Assembly: GCF_003014595.1 (NCBI RefSeq)
Contig: NZ_PYGK01000024.1
Location: forward strand, 1 to 64,000
Length of the DNA stretch: 64,000 nucleotides
DNA from: Chitinophaga ginsengisoli
GTDB taxonomy: Bacteria > Bacteroidota > Bacteroidia > Chitinophagales > Chitinophagaceae
Direction of reading: 5' to 3'
The stretch's first letter is position 1; every line of letters begins with the position of its first letter. This document shows positions 44,875 through 53,326 of this stretch, one piece after another. The translations under genes and the position numbers were made by a program. The notes beneath the pieces are model-generated. The model saw only the letters and a list, made by a program, of their open reading frames with translations, searched no databases and was not told where the DNA came from.

Positions 44875-45251
44875 TCATCCCGGCCCCGGTGCAGGAGCAA
44901 ACCGTGAAGCAGAGGGGCCAGGCGATGACTCAGAAGAAATTGAAAGTGATTACGGATGTGGATGTTTTGCTTGCCAGCTTGAGAATGCGTCATCCCGGCC
45001 CCGGTGAAAATGAAAAAGTGTCGCAGAGGGGCCAGGCGATGATAACAGAAAAGAAAAAAGATCTTTAAAATATTGTGTTGAGTATGTGGACTGTCATCCC
45101 GGCCCCTCGTGTTGTTGCTGTCAGTGAGTGTTGGAGGGGCCAGGCGATGATCGTGCATTGAAGTTATTAGAGTGTGATCCCTTACCGACTTTGAGAGTGC
45201 TTTATCAGGGCCCCGATGCAAATGGAATTGTGAGGCAGAGGGGCCTGATGA
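44875..45251. repeat. Array of four inverted-repeat units
   Basis: Units at 44875-44928, 44990-45042, 45094-45150 and 45203-45251. Units 1-3 begin TCATCCCGGCCCC and end GGGGCCAGGCGATGA, whose arms pair into a hairpin; the 25-30 nt between arms vary. Unit 4 is altered (ATCAGGGCCCC/GGGGCCTGAT). Spacers of about 50-60 bp are unrelated. Apparent ORFs across the array are produced by the repeats. It resembles REP-type palindromes; no RAYT transposase is in the window. Confidence 0.85.
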
Positions 45252-45304
45252 AGAAACCAACACAATAAAACTTGTTTTTTTGCTTGCCTACATAATCCCT
45301 ACCA

Positions 45305-45355
45305 GGGCCTCCGGCGCGTACACTTTCGGAAAGTGTAGCAAAGGAGGCCTTTTTT
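45305..45355 (+). terminator. Terminator just upstream of the NtrC-type gene
   Basis: GGCCTCC (45306-45312) pairs with GGAGGCC (45343-45349), enclosing a second hairpin CACTTTC/GAAAGTG, and is followed by six T. It ends 41 bp before the start codon at 45397. Confidence 0.8.
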
Positions 45356-45396
45356 GATGATGGGAAATTTTCCTAAATTAACAGAAAATTCCATGA

Positions 45397-46755
45397 ATGC
45401 TCGATTTTAAGATTTTTATTGTAGAGGATGATAAGTGGTACGGAGGATTATTACAGCATTACCTTAGTCAAAACCCCGACTACGAAATAACCTTGATCGG
45501 CTCAGGCAAAGAATGCCTGGCACAGTTGCACCGGAAACCAGATCTTGTGACCATCGACTTTGGGCTTCCTGATATGAACGGGGAAGAATTGTACAAGAAA
45601 ATTAAACAAGCCCAGCCAAACCTGCCTGTTATCATTATAAGTGCACAGGAAAGGATCACAACAGCGGTGGACCTGCTGAAAATGGGTGCGGAAGATTACC
45701 TGGTGAAAGATGATAATACGCAGCAGCTGCTGTGGAAAGCCATCATTCGCTTACGGGAAAAAATGTCCCTGAAAAATGAGATCTCCGAGCTCAAAGCTGA
45801 ACTCAAAACCAGGTATGACTATTCCCGGTCTATTATAGGCAATAGTCCTGCCCTCCAAACCGTTTTTAAGTTAATAGATAAAGCCGCAGGTTCACTGATC
45901 AATGTGTCTGTATCGGGAGAGACCGGTACAGGTAAGGAATTAGTGGCACGGGCGGTGCATTATAATTCCGCCAGAAGTGGTCATCCTTTTGTACCGGTCA
46001 ATATGGCCGCTATTCCGAAAGAATTGGTCGAGAGTGAATTATTCGGTTACGAGAAGGGCGCTTTCACCGGTGCAATGAATAAAAAGACCGGCCGTTTTGA
46101 AGAAGCCAATGGCGGTACTCTTTTCCTGGATGAGATCGGGGAAATGGACCTGAATATTCAAAGCAAACTGCTGCGCGTATTGCAGGAGAAGGAACTGACC
46201 CGCCTTGGAGGTACCAGTAAGATCAAACTGGACTTCAGACTGGTAGTGGCCACGCATAAGAACCTGGCAGAGGAAGTTAAAAAAGGGAATTTCCGCGAAG
46301 ACCTTTATTATCGTATTGTCGGACTTCCCATTACCCTCCCGCCCCTGCGTGAGCGCAAGGAAGATATCCTGCTGCTGACGCAGCATTTTCTGACTGGTTA
46401 TTGTAAAGAAAATAAAGTACCGGAAATAAAAGTGTCTCCCAGTGCAAGGGAAAAACTACTGACTTACAGCTATCCCGGAAACGTGCGTGAACTTAAATCA
46501 GTAGTAGAACTGGCAGCCGTAATGTCAGAAAATAATCTCATAGAACCCGAAGATATTACCTTCCTCTCTGGTAATAATCACGATGTGGATACGGTATTGA
46601 ATACGGAACTGACCTTAAGAGAATATACAAGGCTCATCATCCGCAATTACCTGAAAAGGTACGATGATAATGTGCTCTTAGTTGCGGAGAAACTGGATAT
46701 TGGCAAATCCACTATTTATAAAATGTTACAGACAGGTGAAATAGAGGGCGCCTGA
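45397..46755 (+). CDS. Sigma-54-dependent response regulator (NtrC family)
   Basis: A 452-residue regulator: receiver (about 1-120, VEDDKWYGG, phospho-acceptor Asp54 in TIDFGLPD, Lys in LVKDD), a linker, the AAA+ domain (about 135-370) with Walker A GETGTGKE near 174, the sigma-54 contact loop GAFTGA near 221, Walker B GTLFLDEIGEM and the arginine-finger region, and a short Fis-type HTH at the C terminus (VAEKLDIGKSTIYKML). It activates promoters read by RpoN. No kinase lies beside it. An HPt gene follows after 18 bp. Confidence 0.95.
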   Translation: MLDFKIFIVEDDKWYGGLLQHYLSQNPDYEITLIGSGKECLAQLHRKPDLVTIDFGLPDMNGEELYKKIKQAQPNLPVIIISAQERITTAVDLLKMGAEDYLVKDDNTQQLLWKAIIRLREKMSLKNEISELKAELKTRYDYSRSIIGNSPALQTVFKLIDKAAGSLINVSVSGETGTGKELVARAVHYNSARSGHPFVPVNMAAIPKELVESELFGYEKGAFTGAMNKKTGRFEEANGGTLFLDEIGEMDLNIQSKLLRVLQEKELTRLGGTSKIKLDFRLVVATHKNLAEEVKKGNFREDLYYRIVGLPITLPPLRERKEDILLLTQHFLTGYCKENKVPEIKVSPSAREKLLTYSYPGNVRELKSVVELAAVMSENNLIEPEDITFLSGNNHDVDTVLNTELTLREYTRLIIRNYLKRYDDNVLLVAEKLDIGKSTIYKMLQTGEIEGA

Positions 46756-46773
46756 CGATACTATCAACCCATT

Positions 46774-47136
46774 ATGCGACCGGAACACCAATTGTATACT
46801 TATACGTACTTGTACAAGATAAGTAATACCAGCACGGCTTTCATTCAAAAAATGATCATGCTTTTCATCTCTTCACTGGATGAATATATTATCGACCTGG
46901 CTACACTGCAAGAGCAGAAAAATCTTTCCGAGCTTAAAAAAGTGGTTCATAAAATGAAGCCCAGTGTGATGAACCTGGAGGTGAAAGGAGCAGCAGAGAT
47001 TATTAAGTCACTTAATAGTACTGCTTCCTGGAATAATGACACCGATCGTCGTGTCAGTCAGTTACGTGAAATATTTGCAGCGATCAAACCGATGATGGAA
47101 AAAGATCTTGCCCTGCTGGATACTAAAGAGTTATAA
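46774..47136 (+). CDS. HPt (histidine phosphotransfer) protein
   Basis: A 120-residue all-helical protein. The helix LSELKKVVHKMKPSVMNLEV has the HPt signature with His59 as the phosphate carrier. The rest (AAEIIKSLN and a final helix with EIFAAIKPMMEKDL) fits the four-helix bundle. It probably passes phosphate between a hybrid kinase elsewhere and a receiver, most simply that of the NtrC-type protein encoded 18 bp upstream, or the membrane-tethered receiver at 43003. It is followed by a terminator. Confidence 0.8.
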   Translation: MRPEHQLYTYTYLYKISNTSTAFIQKMIMLFISSLDEYIIDLATLQEQKNLSELKKVVHKMKPSVMNLEVKGAAEIIKSLNSTASWNNDTDRRVSQLREIFAAIKPMMEKDLALLDTKEL

Positions 47137-47141
47137 AAGTA

Positions 47142-47183
47142 AGAGGCTGCTTCGGTATATTGAGCAGCCTCTTGCAATTTTTT
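47142..47183 (+). terminator. Terminator of the NtrC-HPt operon
   Basis: AGAGGCTGC/GCAGCCTCT stem (47142-47172), then TGCAA and six T. Confidence 0.8.
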
Positions 47184-47207
47184 AATCCCGTCTTACTGAT
47201 GCTTTAC

Positions 47208-47669
47208 TTATCTGCCTTTATTGGCATCGCGCAGTGCCTTGATCTGATCATGAGACGCTCTCAGCGTAGTCTGTTGTTCAGTGATCATTTCACGCAGATA
47301 AGCAGGTAGATCTTCATCTTCCAGTGCTGTTCTGTATGCACGCTGTGCAGCATCTTCACCAGCTTCACAATTAGCAAGTACCGTATGACGGTCATGGCCT
47401 GTAAACACCGCCTTTACATCCATCCATGCGCGATAGATCTTTCCACTTGTAGTCGTAGAGCTATCCATATCACCGCCCAGCACATTTACTTCTGTACCCA
47501 ATGCAAGGCGGATCTCATGGCTTTCGCTGATCATGGAAGAAAACAATGCTTTCAGATCTGAGTCTTCAGCTCTTAATTCCCTCAACGCCTTTTCATATCC
47601 TTCTATACGGTCATTATTGATCTGGATCAGATCATTCAGTACCTCAATAGTTTCAACTGTAGCTTGCAT
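47208..47669 (-). CDS. PA2169-family four-helix-bundle protein (DUF2383)
   Basis: A 153-residue soluble ferritin-like protein. The pattern TIEVLNDLIQINNDRIEGYEKAL, ESHEIRLALG, SGKIYRAWMDVKAVFTGHD and CEAGEDAAQRAYRTAL is typical. Glu and His residues sit where a di-metal site could form, but no function is proven for the family; members are often stress-induced. Single gene. Confidence 0.85.
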   Translation of the reverse strand: MQATVETIEVLNDLIQINNDRIEGYEKALRELRAEDSDLKALFSSMISESHEIRLALGTEVNVLGGDMDSSTTTSGKIYRAWMDVKAVFTGHDRHTVLANCEAGEDAAQRAYRTALEDEDLPAYLREMITEQQTTLRASHDQIKALRDANKGR

Positions 47670-47830
47670 AAAATATGTTTTATTGGTTAACAGATAAGGC
47701 TGTTATTGCCTCTGTATTACGCAATAATTCTAACAAAATTATGCCACAGGAAATTGTCTCCTCACAAGCGCTGTGTCCCGTAGAAGTTGGAGTAATGTTC
47801 TCATCACTATGGGTAAATTAAAGGACGACC

Positions 47831-48262
47831 TCAGGCGGGCACTTTTACTGCCTGCCTGGCCAGCAGTTTCCACTGATTGCCTTCTTTACTCCACACGAGT
47901 AATACATACAGCTTCACATGCCCCACCACTCCGTTGTCATTGGTGTCTGCAACAAGTGTATGCCTTACAATAGCAGTATTACCACTGATAGTGATTGTCT
48001 GATCAGAGAGATCGATGGAAGTAAAATCAGATTTACCACTTACTATATTGGACACAAAAGTGGTCTTGTCTTCTATTTTACCACCGGAGTGTCCATAAGA
48101 TAATTTTTCGTCGGATATTTTTTCCAGTGCGGCCTTATCTGCATCCACCATAGCCTTTCTCAATATTTCCACCTGCGAAGCGACGGTTTTTTCTTCTTTA
48201 GATTGTGCAAAGGAAACTGTTGACATCATGCAAAGTGCTAGTAGTATGGAGTAAATTTTCAT
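47831..48262 (-). CDS. Exported NTF2-like (DUF4440) protein
   Basis: A 143-residue protein with a signal peptide (MKIYSILLALCMMSTVSFAQ) and one cone-shaped NTF2-like domain: EILRKAMVDADKAALEKISDEKLSYGHSGG, then IVRHTLVADTN and LYVLLVWSKEGNQWKLLARQAV. Such domains bind small ligands or act as enzymes; nothing here fixes the role. Single gene. Confidence 0.8.
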   Translation of the reverse strand: MKIYSILLALCMMSTVSFAQSKEEKTVASQVEILRKAMVDADKAALEKISDEKLSYGHSGGKIEDKTTFVSNIVSGKSDFTSIDLSDQTITISGNTAIVRHTLVADTNDNGVVGHVKLYVLLVWSKEGNQWKLLARQAVKVPA

Positions 48263-48317
48263 ATGGATCAGTTATATAATAAAAATATAGAATAGCGATT
48301 AAAAAGTATCGGCTTTA

Positions 48318-49190
48318 TTATCTTTTTACCGCAAATGCAACACGGTAGAATTCATATCCCTTTTCACTACGCTCGGGGAGATAATGGTTGCGGTATTCCC
48401 CCGCGCTGTAATCTTCCAGCAGGTCCATATCGAAACTGTCGAGGTAACGTCTGGTCAGGAACGGCTCCAGTCCGAAGGTCCAGTGTTCTTCGATCTGCTT
48501 CAGGTCTTCCAGCAGTTTTTCACCTCCGAAAAAGGCGGCAGGATACCTGATGATCTTCTCATCTACATAGGTAAAGATCACATAACTGCCACGGGCAAAC
48601 TGTTGCATGAATGCAAAAGTAGCGGCAACAGCATCTGCGGTGAGATAATTCGTGACACCCTCCCATATAAAAACAGTGGCTTGTGTCTTATCTATCTGTT
48701 GTTCAGCGGCCAGTTGATCAAGACTGCGTTCATTAAAGTCGGTCTGAATGTAGCGTACATTCTCGGGTAATCTTCCCAGACTTCTCTTTACCCGCTCCTG
48801 TTTTAACCTGGCGGTATCGGGATGATCTATTTCAATCACGGGCAATGCACGCAGGAAGCCAAGTCGCAGGGCACGGGTATCATATCCTGCTCCTAATATG
48901 ATCACCTGTTTAACGCCGTTACGCACAGCCTGTTGCAACAGTTCATCAATATAGCGGGTACGTGCCACACCTGACGACAGCGCTCCCGGAATTCTTTTCC
49001 GGATAATGCCATAGACCAGGTTCCTGATAAAAGGGATAACAGATAATTGGGTAACGAATTTAAATCCTGCAGTAAGAAAAGAAACAGCATATGGGTCAGT
49101 AAACAGTCTTTTTCCGGATGGACGGTTCGTTTCCAGTGCCCGGAACAGCGCCATATATTGGGCCGTACGACTGGCGGTATTTGCTTTCAT
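48318..49190 (-). CDS. SAM-dependent methyltransferase (LCMT/PPM-like)
   Basis: A 290-residue enzyme of the TIGR00027-type group. It shows RTRYIDELLQQAVRNGVKQVIILGAGYDTRALRL (SAM site), VIEIDHPDTARLKQERV (acidic SAM ligand) and FIWEGVTNYLTADAV. The acceptor is unknown; related enzymes methylate carboxyl groups or secondary metabolites. The start at 49190 (MKANTASRTAQYMALFRALE) is chosen because an in-frame ATG at 49250 lies inside the terminator of the preceding gene. Confidence 0.85.
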   Translation of the reverse strand: MKANTASRTAQYMALFRALETNRPSGKRLFTDPYAVSFLTAGFKFVTQLSVIPFIRNLVYGIIRKRIPGALSSGVARTRYIDELLQQAVRNGVKQVIILGAGYDTRALRLGFLRALPVIEIDHPDTARLKQERVKRSLGRLPENVRYIQTDFNERSLDQLAAEQQIDKTQATVFIWEGVTNYLTADAVAATFAFMQQFARGSYVIFTYVDEKIIRYPAAFFGGEKLLEDLKQIEEHWTFGLEPFLTRRYLDSFDMDLLEDYSAGEYRNHYLPERSEKGYEFYRVAFAVKR

Positions 49191-49223
49191 AACGGGTGGA
49201 CTTGCGGTTTTTCTAAAGATAAT

Positions 49224-49269
49224 AAAAAAAACTGCGGATAAAACTATCATTGATAGTATTATCCGCAGT
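49224..49269 (-). terminator. Terminator of the 49305-49571 gene
   Basis: A long stem, ACTGCGGATAA and ACTATCA pairing with their complements (49231-49269), is followed by seven T on the minus strand. Confidence 0.85.
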
Positions 49270-49304
49270 CGGTAAAATGTTTCTCGTAATAAGGGTGCTA
49301 TCCG

Positions 49305-49571
49305 TTAACTTAAAGAATACTCATGATTCTTCATGAATGTTACAAACGCCTCCTGTGTCCATTGTTTATAATCCTCCAGGTGAATGCCCAGTTTCTCATC
49401 GCGCTGTATCTCCTTGATCTCCCGGCTGTCCCAATATCCTTTGGCCAAAGACTGCACATTGACAGCTGTATCCTGTACCTGCACACCATATTCTTCCGGG
49501 TAGCTTTTGTAGTTCCCTATTGCCAACTCCTGGATTGCATGCTTAACGCCTTCTCTACTGTTCTTTGACAT
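49305..49571 (-). CDS. Small hypothetical protein
   Basis: An 88-residue soluble, charged protein with no signal peptide and no family I recognise. It has an ATG start, a good terminator and normal composition for this genome, so it is probably real. It starts MSKNSREGVKHAIQEL and ends in a helix-like segment with aromatic residues. It shares direction with the genes on both sides. Confidence 0.6.
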   Translation of the reverse strand: MSKNSREGVKHAIQELAIGNYKSYPEEYGVQVQDTAVNVQSLAKGYWDSREIKEIQRDEKLGIHLEDYKQWTQEAFVTFMKNHEYSLS

Positions 49572-49653
49572 AGTTAAAATTTTTGGTTCGGTTGGTATAA
49601 AACAAGAACTATTCCTCTATGCCAGAATCGGAGAACGTTAGCGGAACTTTAAC

Positions 49654-50157
49654 TTATTTTTTAGTTTTCTTTTCGGTGATATAGCCGTTGAACATAATAG
49701 GTTGCCTGTTGTTGCTGATTACCTGCAATGAAGCATAGCCGCTCTCGGAAATACTGAAGGACATTAATCTTGTGTCCTGGGTATCATGCGGTTTGATCAC
49801 AATATCCCATCCCCCTTTTTTCCTCTCTGTCTGTGTATAATCAAACTTTGTCGAAGTAAACTGAATGCCTCCCTTGGTCGGATCCATTGGCGCGTTGTAA
49901 GCACGCCCGAAATAAGGCAGATAGGTAATGATGGTATCAGGAGAAATTCTCACGTCATAATCGGACGTCAGCTGCCTGTTAGCCGTTGGGCTGGTAGGTA
50001 GGACCGTTTGGGCCTTAAAAACATAATTACGGGCTGTGACCAGCTTTTCGATGGCCAGTTCTTTATTCTCCTGTTTCTTTTGTGCATATAATTCATTGGA
50101 AAACAACGCTATGAGTAATGTTATTACTGCTATACCCTTACATTGTACATTTCTCAT
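49654..50157 (-). CDS. Exported DUF4251-like protein
   Basis: A 167-residue protein with a signal peptide (MRNVQCKGIAVITLLIALFSNELYAQ) followed by EKLVTARNYVFKAQTVLP and a beta-rich part with YLPYFGRAYNAP and IQFTSTKFDYTQT. This pattern is that of the Bacteroidota-specific DUF4251 family, of unknown function. The ATG at 50157 is preferred over 50193 for the signal peptide. Confidence 0.7.
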   Translation of the reverse strand: MRNVQCKGIAVITLLIALFSNELYAQKKQENKELAIEKLVTARNYVFKAQTVLPTSPTANRQLTSDYDVRISPDTIITYLPYFGRAYNAPMDPTKGGIQFTSTKFDYTQTERKKGGWDIVIKPHDTQDTRLMSFSISESGYASLQVISNNRQPIMFNGYITEKKTKK

Positions 50158-50309
50158 AAAAAAGTAGTTTATTGTAGAAGATGCTAAGATCATTCCATAT
50201 TTTGTTATATAAAAGTTATAACATGTATGTGTTATAAATATTCGCTTTTAAACTATGAACTTTGCGTAACTTATCTATTATCAGCATTTAGACTATTAAA
50301 GCCAGGCAT

Positions 50310-51644
50310 TTGTATAAAATTGTACGTAAACTAGCCAACGTATGGGAAGAACTGGTAGGAAACCCTGCATCATTCTCACTTGAGAATAGGGCTTTTAATT
50401 CCATAAGCGTCGTGACAATGGCATTGCTCATTGTATTGCTGCCCTTTAATATGTGGCTGGGCCTCACGGCTGTATGGGTGATGGTAGCCACTTTGCTGGT
50501 ATTACAGGTTTTCTTTTTCTATCTTTCCCGTTACAGGCGTATTTACTATGCTAGTATGCTGGCTTACGTGATGGTGAGTTATATCACCCTGACCGCTACT
50601 TTCTACCTCAATTCCGGTAGCCACGGTCCTGCCCTGCTGCTGTTTTTCCTGACGTTTAACCTGCTGATCGCATTCAGTCCCCGTAGCAGGCATTGGCTCT
50701 GGGCCTTATTGCATTTACTGATCCCGGTAATCCTGCTTACGAAAGAATACTTTGATCCTGCATGGATAGAAGATAGTTATAAGGACGCCTCCAACAGGTA
50801 TATTGACATTCTTTCCAGTTATATTGTCACACTGACATGTATCTATCTGATAACCAACTACCTGAGAAAGAACTACGAAAGAGAAAAACATACTGCAGAA
50901 GAACGTGCGAACAAAATAGATACCCAGAATATCAATCTTGAACAGCTGAACCAGAAAAAGGATAAACTGTTTTCCATCATTGCTCATGATCTTCAGAGTC
51001 CCCTCAATTCCATCATTACTACCCTGCACCTTATTGCAGAATATGACCTGGAGGAAGAGGAAAAGAAAATGCTGGGCGATGAACTCCTGACCCTCACCAA
51101 GAATACCTCCAACTTACTGACCAACCTGCTGACATGGTCAAAACTGCAGATGGATGGGAAAGGCGTCAGATTGTCATCAGAAAATGTGCACGAAGCCGTA
51201 GAAAGAGTGCTGTCCATCCAGCGGATGCTGGCAGATAAAAAGTCGGTCAACATCATTTCTCACGTAGATCCTGCCATCCACATCACTGCTGATCATAACA
51301 TGCTGGAACTGGTAATCCGCAACCTGATCAATAACGCTATCAAGTTCACTCCCACCGGTGGCCAGGTAAGCATCGGTCTGCAAATGAATAAAGATACCTG
51401 CAATCTCACGATAGCTGACAACGGGATTGGTATTGATCCCAGTCAGCAGGAAGAACTCTTCTCTCTTAAAACCCAATCCACTTTCGGTACGAACAATGAA
51501 AAAGGCATCGGTTTAGGCCTTGTACTCTGCAAAGAACTGCTGGCTCTACAGCAGGGAGAATTGTGGTTTGACAGCGTACCGGGTAAAGGAACTACTTTTT
51601 ACGCCAGTTTTCCGCTTAGCCGGGTAAATAGCAACGGTAATTAA
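50310..51644 (+). CDS. Membrane-bound sensor histidine kinase with TTG start
   Basis: A 444-residue kinase. About six membrane segments (residues 35-195) form the sensor without a large external loop. A short coiled coil (EERANKIDTQNINLEQLNQKKDKL) leads into HisKA with the phospho-acceptor His near 226 (FSIIAHDLQSPLNSI), then HATPase: N box NLINNAIKFTP, G1 IADNGIGIDP, G2 GIGLGLVLCKELL. No in-frame ATG precedes the first membrane segment and a TAG lies just upstream, so the TTG at 50310 is the likely start. No response regulator is adjacent. Confidence 0.88.
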   Translation: MYKIVRKLANVWEELVGNPASFSLENRAFNSISVVTMALLIVLLPFNMWLGLTAVWVMVATLLVLQVFFFYLSRYRRIYYASMLAYVMVSYITLTATFYLNSGSHGPALLLFFLTFNLLIAFSPRSRHWLWALLHLLIPVILLTKEYFDPAWIEDSYKDASNRYIDILSSYIVTLTCIYLITNYLRKNYEREKHTAEERANKIDTQNINLEQLNQKKDKLFSIIAHDLQSPLNSIITTLHLIAEYDLEEEEKKMLGDELLTLTKNTSNLLTNLLTWSKLQMDGKGVRLSSENVHEAVERVLSIQRMLADKKSVNIISHVDPAIHITADHNMLELVIRNLINNAIKFTPTGGQVSIGLQMNKDTCNLTIADNGIGIDPSQQEELFSLKTQSTFGTNNEKGIGLGLVLCKELLALQQGELWFDSVPGKGTTFYASFPLSRVNSNGN

Positions 51645-51728
51645 CCACTCTCACAATGCACCAGGCTGACCCTATCAGGCATATCGTCCCGTATTGGTCA
51701 GGGACAAACCTCGTTCTGACATCGTCTT

Positions 51729-51816
51729 AACAATGAATCACCTATGTTCATCTTACGTTCATCCTACGTTCAAAGACGTAGGATGAACGTAAGATGAACA
51801 TAGGTGATTCATTGTT
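51729..51816. repeat. 41-bp perfect inverted repeat with 6-nt loop
   Basis: Arms at 51729-51769 and 51776-51816 are exact reverse complements; the loop is TCAAAG. Each arm contains three near-repeats of TACGTTCATC spaced about 10-11 bp. It lies between convergent genes (histidine kinase and SusD) and could end transcription both ways, but neither side has a T run. Confidence 0.95.
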
Positions 51817-51889
51817 TGTACCTGATTAATACGAAGTTACACACTTATCAAGTACAATATTGAAGTAAAACAGCATAATCCTGATCTGT

Positions 51890-53314
51890 TTACTTATCCC
51901 ACCACAGATGATCTGCCAGTGAGCCAACTGCTGGTACGTTTTCCGCATTCCGGCTGGTTTCGGATGTAGGATACCCGACTCTCCTGACAAAAGTATTCAG
52001 CAAGGCATTCCTGGGTAAGTTGAAATCCTTGTATTTGTAATCAAAGCGGCGGGCGTCTGTCCATGTCTCAGGCTGCAGGAAGGTAGCCACATATTTTTCC
52101 TTGAAGATCAGATCTTTGGTAAAGGCCGCTACACCTACTGCTACTACCGGATTGGTCAGATAAGCCTGTTTCCTGGCAGCGGCAACCCCAACCTTATCCA
52201 TATTGGCGGCAATACCATCCAGGTATGCCTGATAAGATCTGGCCTTATCTGAGCCAAAAGAGGCTTCTGCTTCGATGAATTTCATCTCGGCATAGGTCAA
52301 CATCAACAAGGGTGCTCCGCCCCGGGAATAGTACCCATTTGGCGATAAAGCGCAGGCAGAGTTGTCTGTACCGGAACCGGTACGTCCAACACCGTTGGCA
52401 GTACCCCTGTAATCCCCGAAACGGGTAGTATCTGTAATCAGGGGAAGGCGGGGATCAAACACCCCGTAGGTGGTTCCATTGAGGGCATTTACGAAGTTGG
52501 CGCTCAGCCATCCATCCAGGGTACCACTGGCGTTATTCTTGGCCACACCATTCCAAAGGCTCAAACTTTCAAAACGGGTTACCTGTGCGTCATCAGCATT
52601 ACTTGCGTAAGCGTTCCCCAACGCTGCCAGGATGGCTGCCGGATCGTAATTCGCCTGTTTGCTCATCCGGTTCAGCAAACGGGCCTTCAGGGCATACGCC
52701 GTTTTCACCCAGGCGGCTTTGTTACCACCATGTATCAGGTCATTGCTGGCATCAAGCGTCACCTGCGGATCGGGGAGATTCAGTGCCGCTACTCCCTGGT
52801 CTATGAGGGACAAACAACTATCATAGATAGCTTTCGCTGAGTCATATCCTGGTTTCAGATTCTCTCCTTCACTCCATGCTTCACGGTAGGGTGCATCACC
52901 GAAAAGATCTGTCAGCATGCTCATATTGAATGCCTCCAGGATGTCGGCTACTCCCAGATGTTCATATGCCTTACGTTGCAGTGCCAGTTTCTTCATCTGG
53001 CGGATATCTGTGACATTCAGGTAAATATATCTCCAGGTGGTGCTCCTGTCTACATCATCATAGATGTCTGAACCACTACCGGTATTCGGAGATGCCAGTT
53101 GTTGTACATAGTAGGACGTGATATTTCCTGCGGAAAAAACATTCACCGCCGACTTATACGTCACTCCTGCCAGCAGGCCGTTAATCGGTGGATGTTCTGT
53201 CAGATTAGGATTGGTCTGGTTTACATCCAGGTATCCTTTCTTACAGGTTGCCAGCGAGAACAGGAGTCCTGCAGCCAGTGCCAGGGTATATATTTTATGA
53301 TGTGTGCTTTTCAT
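51890..53314 (-). CDS. SusD/RagB-family outer membrane lipoprotein
   Basis: A 474-residue surface lipoprotein of the SusD-like type. The lipobox ends in Cys near residue 24 (LFSLATCKKGYLD). Helical repeats of the TPR type follow, with the family block GGAPLLMLTYAEMKFIEAEA near 330. It forms the lid of a SusC transporter and binds the nutrient outside the cell. Its start is 12 bp after the SusC stop. The substrate, glycan or peptide, cannot be read. Confidence 0.92.
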   Translation of the reverse strand: MKSTHHKIYTLALAAGLLFSLATCKKGYLDVNQTNPNLTEHPPINGLLAGVTYKSAVNVFSAGNITSYYVQQLASPNTGSGSDIYDDVDRSTTWRYIYLNVTDIRQMKKLALQRKAYEHLGVADILEAFNMSMLTDLFGDAPYREAWSEGENLKPGYDSAKAIYDSCLSLIDQGVAALNLPDPQVTLDASNDLIHGGNKAAWVKTAYALKARLLNRMSKQANYDPAAILAALGNAYASNADDAQVTRFESLSLWNGVAKNNASGTLDGWLSANFVNALNGTTYGVFDPRLPLITDTTRFGDYRGTANGVGRTGSGTDNSACALSPNGYYSRGGAPLLMLTYAEMKFIEAEASFGSDKARSYQAYLDGIAANMDKVGVAAARKQAYLTNPVVAVGVAAFTKDLIFKEKYVATFLQPETWTDARRFDYKYKDFNLPRNALLNTFVRRVGYPTSETSRNAENVPAVGSLADHLWWDK

Positions 53315-53326
53315 TGATAGGCTGTT

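Noticed and set aside
44832..45263. 143-codon frame on the minus strand with repeated HRLAP peptides
   Set aside because: The peptide repeats are a by-product of the inverted-repeat DNA units; no gene-like signals surround it.
49191..49250. Upstream ATG for the methyltransferase
   Set aside because: It lies inside the terminator stem of the preceding gene, and the family similarity begins at the ATG at 49190.
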